Below, piece after piece: positions 7,849 to 13,951 of a stretch of DNA of 13,951 nt. The stretch's first letter is position 1. Each line of letters starts with the position of its first letter. Location of the stretch: NCBI GenBank assembly GCA_002503395.1, contig DARQ01000109.1, positions 3,337 through 17,287 of the forward strand, read 5' to 3'. The position numbers were made by a program, and so were the translations under genes. The notes beneath the pieces were generated by a model, which did not search any database, was not told where the DNA came from, and was given only the letters and a program-made list of their open reading frames with translations. The stretch comes from Euryarchaeota archaeon UBA60. GTDB taxonomy: Archaea > Thermoplasmatota > Poseidoniia > Poseidoniales > Poseidoniaceae.

Positions 7849-7885
7849 TGCGTCCAAACCTAGCAATAGGCTACTTGGACGCACT
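7847..7885 (+). terminator. Hairpin with GNRA tetraloop at the gene end
   Basis: AGTGCGTCCAA (7847-7857) pairs perfectly with TTGGACGCACT (7875-7885). Inside, CCTA-GCAA-TAGG (7859-7870) forms a second stem closed by a GCAA tetraloop. The structure overlaps the TAG stop of the small membrane protein and lies between convergent genes, which suits a 3'-end or terminator role. No T-run follows, so a simple intrinsic terminator is not certain. Past it, 7886-8021 holds nothing I can identify. Confidence 0.55.
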
Positions 7886-8021
7886 GCGAGGAGCAAGGGA
7901 AGAGAATTGATTATTGCTACGCAATACTCAACATTGAGAAAAAACCGCGATTAGATGAGCGTCTCAACTCGAAAAATCAGGGATAAACAAGCGCCTGAAA
8001 TAATACTGCGGCTTTAGGGAG

Positions 8022-8498
8022 CTAGTGTTTCCAGCGGCGAAACCCAATGGTCGCCTCAAGATCTGCCTCAACCCAAAGGCGAATCGTCTTACCGTCGATG
8101 TGAATCGCTTCCTCGTGCGATAATCCCGGGCACAATTTCTCAGTCTTCCTCCAGGCCTTCTCCGAGCGCAGATTCTCTGACCACCACGGAAATGCCGAGC
8201 ATTGTGCCGGCTTGGCCGAATATACATTACAACTCTTGTCTTCAGCGAGATAGATACAGATTTCATCTTCCTCTCGACTCTTCAAGATATACCTGCCATC
8301 GATGGTCTTGCGACAATCCCTCAGTAACCATTGCTCGACTTCAAGGTCGTGAAAATCAGCCAATCTCTGCGCATCTTCCCGGCTCAGGTAGACTATCCCC
8401 TCGGGTTCATCACAACACTTTCCACAATTGGGCAGGCAGGTGAACTCGATTCCGGATTCCCACCAGTCGCGCCGTCTCCCCCACCGAGGATTTCCCAT
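8022..8498 (-). CDS. YkgJ-type CxxxCxxCC cluster protein
   Basis: A 158-residue soluble protein of the YkgJ family (Pfam CxxCxxCC), thought to bind a metal or Fe-S cluster; the biochemical role is not established. The signature CLPNCGKCC spans residues 21-29, and further Cys at 81, 90, 100 and 123 complete the pattern, within CNVYSAKPAQCSAFPWW and CPGL as is usual. I chose ATG 8498, 4 bases after the stop of the DnaA-like gene. The alternative ATG at 8546 would overlap that gene by 44 bases and add a tail not seen in the family. The upstream GAGTGAT (minus strand, 8502-8508) contains the previous stop and resembles a Shine-Dalgarno, suggesting translational coupling. It is the last gene of the three-gene operon. 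Confidence 0.85.
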   Translation of the reverse strand: MGNPRWGRRRDWWESGIEFTCLPNCGKCCDEPEGIVYLSREDAQRLADFHDLEVEQWLLRDCRKTIDGRYILKSREEDEICIYLAEDKSCNVYSAKPAQCSAFPWWSENLRSEKAWRKTEKLCPGLSHEEAIHIDGKTIRLWVEADLEATIGFRRWKH

Positions 8499-8502
8499 AT
8501 TA

Positions 8503-11007
8503 TCACTCAACTGGGACGAGTATATCTGTCGGCCTGAGTTCGGCAACAGTCGGTTGAATCACCTCGATTATCGGTGCTGGAGTGAGAATCCCGAGTGCCA
8601 GTGCGGTCGACATTGCCACACTATCAGAGAGTTTTTCACTTTCGGGCGTAGTTGCTGGAATTGTGGTTGGGGATTGGATCACCGGTTGAGGTTTTTCCGC
8701 GCCATCAACCTCTGGCAGTAGTACTGATTCCGGGAAGATGTCGCTTGGGAAATCTGTAGAGACGTCGCTCTTCCTCGGCGCGTCGTCCTCGACCTCTTCG
8801 TTGATAGTCATGATTTCAGAGGCAATTATTGCCATTTCATCCTGTAGTGAGGTCGGTGGAATCACCTCCCCCAGCGAAGAAATCTCTTGGCTTTCCGGCA
8901 CCTGGCTCTCCACCTCTTCAAGGAGCGGTGAGACCTCTTGAATCACGGTTGCAATCTCTGGACTATCCAATTCGGGGCTGGACGTGACCTGTTCCTCATC
9001 CTCCAGTGGTTGCGGACTACGTCGAGTCACCTTGCGTTTCTTACTCACCTCGACCTCGGCTTCTATTGCTTCGGGCTCAGGCTCGCCCACTTCTGGTTGG
9101 GTGGATCGACGCACCACCTTGCGCCTCTTTTTTGCAACCACTCGCTCGGATGGTTCTGATTCGGTTATTGCTGGCTCGATTGTCGCTAGTCGCTTGAATA
9201 CTTGACGCCTCACCTTCGCTTCCTCAAACACTGGCAGGGGCAGGGCTTCCGGGTCGATTTCTGCGAGTTTTTCCTCTACCGAACGCAATTTGTCGACCAA
9301 TGCGATGAGATTTTTTGAATCGGCACCTTCAATCTGTAATGCGATAGCCTGTAACTCACCCTCTATATCGGCGAGGTTCTCGCGCTGGTTGTCGAGCTCA
9401 TCCTCCAAGCGCTGGAAAGCCGCATCGGTATTGATAGCCAGTGGTACGAGGTCATCAGCAATCTTGACCCGCTCTTCAAATGGCAGTTGTGGTGGGCTGG
9501 CTACGAGGTGGGCATCTCTCTCTGATAGCGTTAAGGCGCTGGCGACATATTCGTTTTTCCGATCCATCAGTTCACCGACATGACGCTCGACCACAGATTC
9601 TACCGCCGCGAGCGAAGATTTCGGCATCAGGTCAGGAGGGGTGTAATCGTCAGCGCCGATTTCCGGCAATACGGTGTGAATATCGACCGCAGGATTGAGT
9701 GGGTCGGCGAAGACGGTATCGAGAACTTCGCGGGCCAATTTCTCGCCGAATTCCTCAAGGTCCTCAGGCTGCGGTGCAGATATTTCCTCCCGAGTTGGTG
9801 AGCGACCAGTCAATATTCTGATGACGTCGTCAGAATCGACTAGATTTTCTCCCGATTCCACAGCAATAGCCAATTCCTCAAGACCGGCTTTGGCCGCACC
9901 CCAGCCCCGTCCACAGCGGTCGACTATGGTAATCAGCATCTCATCATCGAGAAGTAGGTCTCGCCCGCCGGAACGGGTGCGTAACATCATTATCAGGCTG
10001 TCTCTACTCGGCTGTTCAAGTTTGACCCTGACCGCCTGACGGAGAACTTGTGAGAGGCGATTTTTTGGCCCGCCATTTCGACCATCTAATTCGCTGGTCA
10101 AAACAACTTGAAGGCCGAGATTCAGCGCCCAGTCGACGACCTTACCAACCGCATGCATGGTTTCCGGGAGGTCGTACAATAGGTGAATGTCATCGATTAG
10201 AAGTACGCTGGTTCCGACGAATCTCTCACTCCACTTACCGGGTAGGGTGAAGTCATCATCAAGGGTTGCGCAAGAGAGAATTCGCGCGACTTTCTCAGGT
10301 TCTTGGCGGGCAAAGGCCCAACCTGTTGCCCACAGCAGATGGGTCTTGCCACTGCCGCTTTCACCATTCAATACCAAAGGGTTTAGTTGCCCTGCCGGTT
10401 GTTCAAGGATTTCATTCACCGCATGAGCGGCACGTTCGTTCTGTCGACAGACATGAAAATTCCTGAAGGTGAAAGCCTCGTTGCGTGGCAGTACCGGTGG
10501 CCAATCCCCCGGGGAGATGAGAACTTGCTCTAGAGGAGGTAATTGCGGTGCCGCAATAGTCGTCGATTCCTCTTCGCGCAGTAACCACCCCAGACGTTTG
10601 CGCTGATGATCCAACACATCTTCCCAAACTGGACGGCCATGACTGTCATAGCCTATCCACTGCTCATCCTCATTACTCTCAACATCTGCCACTCCACCTC
10701 TGAGTATACTGAATCTCTGGCCCATCCACGGGCCTATTCCGGCGCCCTCGGCTTCCACCTCGGTATCGACTTCTATCAGTCTATCCAATTGCACCCTGTC
10801 AGAACCTAGCACCCGGTCGGCAATGCGCGTATAGGGGGTGCGTTTGTCGCTGGAACTACGTTGCAATAATGAGATTCGTTTACGTTCGCTACGGTTAACT
10901 CCCAGTTTCCTCGCCAAGCGCGAGGGGGAATCGGTTTTCACCCTCTCGGGGAGAATTTCCAGTCCCGCGGCTATGGCGGCTTGCAATCTTCTCCGTCGCC
11001 GCATCAT
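8503..11007 (-). CDS. DnaA-type AAA+ ATPase with coiled coil and acidic tail
   Basis: An 834-residue protein with a central DnaA-like AAA+ module. Residues 178-230 (FTFRNFHVCRQNERAAHAV, then NPLVLNGESGSGKTHLLWATG) match DnaA FDNFVVG...N..AHAA and its Walker A. Walker B is LLIDDIH (269-275), sensor 1 VVLTSE (301-306), and an NRLSQVLRQ segment sits at the arginine-finger position. A GWGAAKAGLEELA segment takes the place of DnaA NVRELEGAL, without an obvious sensor-2 Arg. The DnaA domain IV signature is absent. Before the module lies a basic N-terminus (MMRRRRRL) with an HTH-like SPSRLARKLGVNRSERKRI. After it come a coiled coil (about 530-585), two KKR-rich repeats (625-667) and an acidic, Pro/Ser-rich tail. 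ATG 11007 overlaps the stop of the upstream DUF835 gene by ATGA. It may act on DNA or on a partner assembly; that is inference. Confidence 0.85.
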   Translation of the reverse strand: MMRRRRRLQAAIAAGLEILPERVKTDSPSRLARKLGVNRSERKRISLLQRSSSDKRTPYTRIADRVLGSDRVQLDRLIEVDTEVEAEGAGIGPWMGQRFSILRGGVADVESNEDEQWIGYDSHGRPVWEDVLDHQRKRLGWLLREEESTTIAAPQLPPLEQVLISPGDWPPVLPRNEAFTFRNFHVCRQNERAAHAVNEILEQPAGQLNPLVLNGESGSGKTHLLWATGWAFARQEPEKVARILSCATLDDDFTLPGKWSERFVGTSVLLIDDIHLLYDLPETMHAVGKVVDWALNLGLQVVLTSELDGRNGGPKNRLSQVLRQAVRVKLEQPSRDSLIMMLRTRSGGRDLLLDDEMLITIVDRCGRGWGAAKAGLEELAIAVESGENLVDSDDVIRILTGRSPTREEISAPQPEDLEEFGEKLAREVLDTVFADPLNPAVDIHTVLPEIGADDYTPPDLMPKSSLAAVESVVERHVGELMDRKNEYVASALTLSERDAHLVASPPQLPFEERVKIADDLVPLAINTDAAFQRLEDELDNQRENLADIEGELQAIALQIEGADSKNLIALVDKLRSVEEKLAEIDPEALPLPVFEEAKVRRQVFKRLATIEPAITESEPSERVVAKKRRKVVRRSTQPEVGEPEPEAIEAEVEVSKKRKVTRRSPQPLEDEEQVTSSPELDSPEIATVIQEVSPLLEEVESQVPESQEISSLGEVIPPTSLQDEMAIIASEIMTINEEVEDDAPRKSDVSTDFPSDIFPESVLLPEVDGAEKPQPVIQSPTTIPATTPESEKLSDSVAMSTALALGILTPAPIIEVIQPTVAELRPTDILVPVE
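9000..9135 (-). repeat. Duplicated KKR-KV-RRS-QP motif in the DnaA-like tail
   Basis: Residues 626-637 (KKRRKVVRRSTQ) and 656-665 (KKRKVTRRSPQ) of the DnaA-like protein are two copies of one basic motif, each followed by an acidic linker. They could be short DNA- or RNA-binding patches in an otherwise acidic tail. Confidence 0.75.
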
Positions 11008-13022
11008 GCTCCCTCTAATTTGCTGAGGTCGGTGACTATTTTCCCGGTGGTGAAGAGTTTTTCATCGACGCGGGCGATTCTTCGTGCAACCGCAGTCATC
11101 GACATATCCTTCTGGCTGCGCTGAGCCGAATCCCGACCCTTATCACTTGTCTTGACCTCAACCCCCGGTCGCGAGATGAGTGGACTCAGGGCTGTGGCAC
11201 TCACCTCCTCATCTGTGTGCAGAGGGTGTCGGACATTATCTACCGCAGCACTCCAAGAGTTCGGGGCGTCTTCCGGTTCGGGTAGCCGAGCGAGTCGGTT
11301 ACCTTTGCCGGCGACGACAGCCTGATGCCACTCTTTGAGACTCCTATTCCGTTCGACATCTTTACCTGAGACCGGGAGGGTTTTTCCCGCAATCCTCTCG
11401 GAGGCTTTTGAACTGGCAACACCAATCGCCTGCAAAGCCTTCTTCGCTTTGGCCAGTCGGTCGTCGAGAAGTGATGATTTCCTTTCCAGAGTAGTCTCAT
11501 CAACCTCACCTGCAGATGCTGCCGCAGCACCCAATTCATTGCGACGGTGCTCATGGCCGGCGAGTTCTTTGGCCGCCGTGACACGAATTTCTCTTCTCTT
11601 ACCCAGCCGATGCGGGCGGCGTGGCTGAGGGGGTATTGCCAGTTCTTCTTCGACCCTTTCACCTGTAGAACTCAAATCCTCTTTGCTCTCACCTTCCTCG
11701 GCGTCGATTTCGGTAAGGACATCGGCGGTTATTGCGGCGCCGCTTTGGGCTGAACGGAAAGTTGGTACCCAGTCTTCATCTGCGCCATCGTCCGATGCCA
11801 CCTCGCTTGCAATAGACCCTTCTCGTAGCCATTCTTGCGCGAACTCGCCGGCTGAGAATCGATTCGCCGCGCCGATGGCAACCTCGCTCTCATCGCTTGA
11901 CTGAGCCGCTTGGCGCACGTTCTCTGCGGTTTGCAGCGCTGCTTCAATCCATGCCACCTCCTCATCGCTGGGTGGGGCACAGAGAGGATGGGTGGCCAGA
12001 GCATCGCTATCCTCTAGCCAGAATGCCACCTGTGCACTGCCAACGGTTTCGGCTTCTCGGGTCAAGAGATGGCGTTCTTTTTCATCCCAGGCCAGCAGGT
12101 CGACCGGAATCATCAATGCATCATCACTGTCGTGGAAGGTGTCGGCAAGGCGGCGGATGAAGCTAAAGGTTCGCTCAACACCGTGTACGCTGGCGAGGAA
12201 TTCCAAGCCGTCGAGAACCACGATGGCGCGCAGGTTTCCCCACAGAAAGTCGTTGATTGTCCGAGTGATATCCTCCAACCTGGCACCGCAGGCTCTGTCT
12301 ATACCATCGGGGCGCTCGGTCAGCCACCAGCAGGAATCGCTCGGCAGGCCGAACTCGACCACCAAGCGCTCCTTCGGCAGTCGCGATAGTATCAGGACCG
12401 GGCGGCCCAGCAATGCCAATTCAGCCGCTAGTCTGAAAGAGTTGTGATTATCTCTGGCATCGAGAAGTAACACCTGTCCGGGGGTAAGTTCACCGCATAA
12501 TTCACCCTTCATCTTCGCCCGCCGTAGCGCGGCAGCCCTTTGGATGAACTCAGGCGCCTCGACCACGTTCTCGTATTCTGGTAGAATGTGTTCGGTGGCT
12601 TTCGACCACGTCGCCTCTCGGACCTCACGCGTCAGCCACCATCTCTCACCAACACTTTCGGGTAATCCGCCGGTCCAAACGGTTTCGATATTCAATCTGG
12701 CATCTGGGAATTGGCTATCGATATGGGCGATGTCGACATCGCCGATGATGGTGAGAATGGAATCGATATGCATTGCATCCTCCTCGATTTCAATCAGCGC
12801 ATCAACTCCAAGGTTGATTGCCTCCTGTTCATGGATCGCCGACAATGGCTCGCCATTGCTGATGATGAGTTGGCCGATGCGGGGTAGACGCTCCTTGGGG
12901 AGCCTCTCAATCCGGATATAGCCATCTTGAGAATCTGAGAAAAAATCCTTGACCAGAGTGCGCAGGACATCAGGGCCACCACGGCGCGTCTCAAGCATCG
13001 TCCCACGTGGCAGTTCCGCCAT
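11004..13022 (-). CDS. DUF835-domain protein, first gene of the DnaA-like operon
   Basis: A 672-residue, probably cytosolic protein. Residues 183-330 match DUF835, an archaeal family of unknown function: VLLLDARDNHNSFRLAAELA, VLILSRLPKERL, CWWLTER, then RAIVVLDGLEFLASVHGVE and MIPVDLLAWDEKERHLL. Residues 3-105 form another domain, with LPRGTMLE, GYIRIER and GQLIISNGEPLSAIHEQEA. It resembles the archaeal DUF2226 layout, but I offer that only tentatively. From about 350 the chain is acidic and probably disordered, then basic with a coiled-coil-prone stretch (about 485-535), and it ends in a basic helix and KLFTTGKIVTDLSKLEGA. ATG 13022 has GGGGTG 7 bases upstream. The gene overlaps the DnaA-like gene by 4 bases, a strong sign of coupled translation and related function. 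Confidence 0.85.
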   Translation of the reverse strand: MAELPRGTMLETRRGGPDVLRTLVKDFFSDSQDGYIRIERLPKERLPRIGQLIISNGEPLSAIHEQEAINLGVDALIEIEEDAMHIDSILTIIGDVDIAHIDSQFPDARLNIETVWTGGLPESVGERWWLTREVREATWSKATEHILPEYENVVEAPEFIQRAAALRRAKMKGELCGELTPGQVLLLDARDNHNSFRLAAELALLGRPVLILSRLPKERLVVEFGLPSDSCWWLTERPDGIDRACGARLEDITRTINDFLWGNLRAIVVLDGLEFLASVHGVERTFSFIRRLADTFHDSDDALMIPVDLLAWDEKERHLLTREAETVGSAQVAFWLEDSDALATHPLCAPPSDEEVAWIEAALQTAENVRQAAQSSDESEVAIGAANRFSAGEFAQEWLREGSIASEVASDDGADEDWVPTFRSAQSGAAITADVLTEIDAEEGESKEDLSSTGERVEEELAIPPQPRRPHRLGKRREIRVTAAKELAGHEHRRNELGAAAASAGEVDETTLERKSSLLDDRLAKAKKALQAIGVASSKASERIAGKTLPVSGKDVERNRSLKEWHQAVVAGKGNRLARLPEPEDAPNSWSAAVDNVRHPLHTDEEVSATALSPLISRPGVEVKTSDKGRDSAQRSQKDMSMTAVARRIARVDEKLFTTGKIVTDLSKLEGA

Positions 13023-13173
13023 GACACCCCACCCCAGTTACTTGAGTTTGAACTCTTCCGCATTTGAACGTGATGCATGAGAATGGGTATAATACGCCTA
13101 TTTCTGTGAAATAGGAAAAACGCCGAGAAAAGTACTGGCGAGGTTTCAAGGTCTTGCAGGGAATGAGCGGTAT
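13023..13173. promoter_or_regulatory. Divergent promoter region with two-way TATA-like dyad
   Basis: The 151 bases between the DUF835 gene (minus) and the membrane protein gene (plus) must drive both. GTATAATAC at 13087-13095 is a dyad, so it reads as a TATA-like element on either strand. For the minus gene it would place transcription start near 13064, giving a leader of about 42 bases. GGGGTG at 13030-13035 (minus) is the likely ribosome-binding site of the DUF835 gene. I saw no DnaA box or Orc1/Cdc6 origin repeats here. Confidence 0.45.
13097..13115. promoter_or_regulatory. Perfect 8-bp inverted repeat, possible operator
   Basis: CCTATTTC and GAAATAGG flank a 3-base TGT spacer, followed on the plus strand by AAAAA. 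It lies next to the TATA-like dyad, upstream of it for the minus operon. Two close half-sites at such a place suit a dimeric repressor or activator. A terminator is unlikely, because no gene ends here. Confidence 0.45.
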
Positions 13174-13951
13174 ATGGAAGGGGCACCACCCTTGGGATTC
13201 ATACCCTTTCACCAAACCGTGCACGGCCGGTCAATCGTCAAGCGTAAAACGCTGATGAGGGTGGCACTGATTCTATTCAGTTTTGCTTTAATAGGAGTCG
13301 CAATTGTTAGACCATTTGGTACTAACCTCGGGTACATGCTTTTGGTTATTATTCTCATCTCCATATATCTGGTCTCCATCAAAGGTGCTTTTGCAATGGC
13401 TACTCTGCCGTTGGCAGTGAATCAATTTCATCCATGGGCCGATGAAAACCCTGATTGGCTCGAATCGCTCGAGAACCTCGGTCGTGTGGAATCGGGAATT
13501 GCACAAGGCAACATTGACCCCGAACGGAATGGCCCTTCCGACCACTCCGACAATGTAGACTCCGACAATTCCGTTGAATCCGAAGGTAATACAATGCATT
13601 TGAACGCATTCGGAAAGCCAGGTGTTGCCGCAGAAGGCGGGTTGTCAGAGGAGGTCGACAGGGCCGAAATAATGTTGTGGACGCCTGAAAAGGGGTGGTT
13701 CAATCCAGGGGAGGTGCCGGTGCGCATCGCCCGTAATCCGCTCTCCACCAATTGGGTATTGGTCGCCGGTGACGATGAGGGGACGAGGTGGGGGGAGGTC
13801 GTCGGTGTCAGGAAAGGTCGAATGCAGTGGTTCTCACACTTGGTTAATCTAGCGATAATGCAGGCGCAAATCGCCAATGGCGGAACGTCTTACGATTCAT
13901 TCGCAGATGCTAGAGCGCGTGAGGAGATTGATAGTGGATTACTGGAGCGGG
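13174..13951 (+). CDS. Two-pass membrane protein with cytoplasmic domain, 3'-partial
   Basis: An open frame of 259 codons that continues past the window end; I do not recognise the family. After a short basic N-terminus, two hydrophobic segments lie near residues 28-46 and 52-75. They are followed by an Asp/Ser/Asn-rich linker (about 105-145, with repeated DNVDSDNSVESE-like acidic text). A more ordered part then contains EIMLWTPEKGWFNPGEVPVRIARNP, VLVAGDDEGTRWGEVVGVR and a helix MQWFSHLVNLAIMQAQIANGG. ATG 13174 is the start; an ATG at 13163 is in another frame and meets a stop after 31 codons. It diverges from the DUF835 operon and shares its promoter region. The two-helix-plus-soluble-tail plan resembles two other unknown proteins in this window. 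Confidence 0.75.
   Translation, partial: MEGAPPLGFIPFHQTVHGRSIVKRKTLMRVALILFSFALIGVAIVRPFGTNLGYMLLVIILISIYLVSIKGAFAMATLPLAVNQFHPWADENPDWLESLENLGRVESGIAQGNIDPERNGPSDHSDNVDSDNSVESEGNTMHLNAFGKPGVAAEGGLSEEVDRAEIMLWTPEKGWFNPGEVPVRIARNPLSTNWVLVAGDDEGTRWGEVVGVRKGRMQWFSHLVNLAIMQAQIANGGTSYDSFADARAREEIDSGLLER

Noticed and set aside
13023..13173. Replication origin next to the DnaA-like operon
   Set aside because: No repeated DnaA boxes, Orc1/Cdc6 origin repeats or long AT-rich unwinding stretch were seen; the region is short and explained as a divergent promoter.

Overview
The window looks archaeal, most likely a marine Euryarchaeote of the Poseidoniales (Marine Group II) kind. This is inferred from a DUF835 protein (a largely archaeal family), a mixture of Shine-Dalgarno-led and apparently leaderless starts, TATA-like elements, and several membrane proteins with long acidic or Pro/Glu-rich tails. 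No rRNA, tRNA, CRISPR array or insertion sequence was recognised. The lineage call is moderate and rests on no database search.

Left part (1-4679): a 5'-truncated folD with a one-base frameshift; a two-pass membrane protein with a PALPE-rich tail; a 307-base non-coding stretch holding a 16-bp perfect inverted repeat; a TatC-family translocase; and, convergent with tatC and only 3 bases away, a UMF1/Atg22-type major facilitator protein with a large Cys-containing insert.

Middle part (4779-7848): a glycerophosphodiester phosphodiesterase-like protein whose HRG motif is missing at the N-terminus but present at the extreme C-terminus, as if circularly permuted; a citrate synthase on the minus strand, convergent with it; and a small two-pass membrane protein that ends in a strong hairpin.

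Right part (8022-13951): a minus-strand operon read 13022 to 8022 that encodes a DUF835 protein, then by a 4-base ATGA overlap a large DnaA-type AAA+ ATPase, then 4 bases after its stop a small CxxxCxxCC (YkgJ-type) protein. A DnaA-like ATPase is unusual in an archaeon, where Orc1/Cdc6 normally starts replication. Here it lacks the DnaA DNA-binding domain and instead has a basic N-terminus, a coiled coil, two KKR-rich repeats and a long acidic tail. This operon is the best candidate for an undescribed system. Divergent from it, across a 151-base promoter region with a two-way TATA-like dyad and a perfect hairpin, starts a two-pass membrane protein gene that runs off the window.
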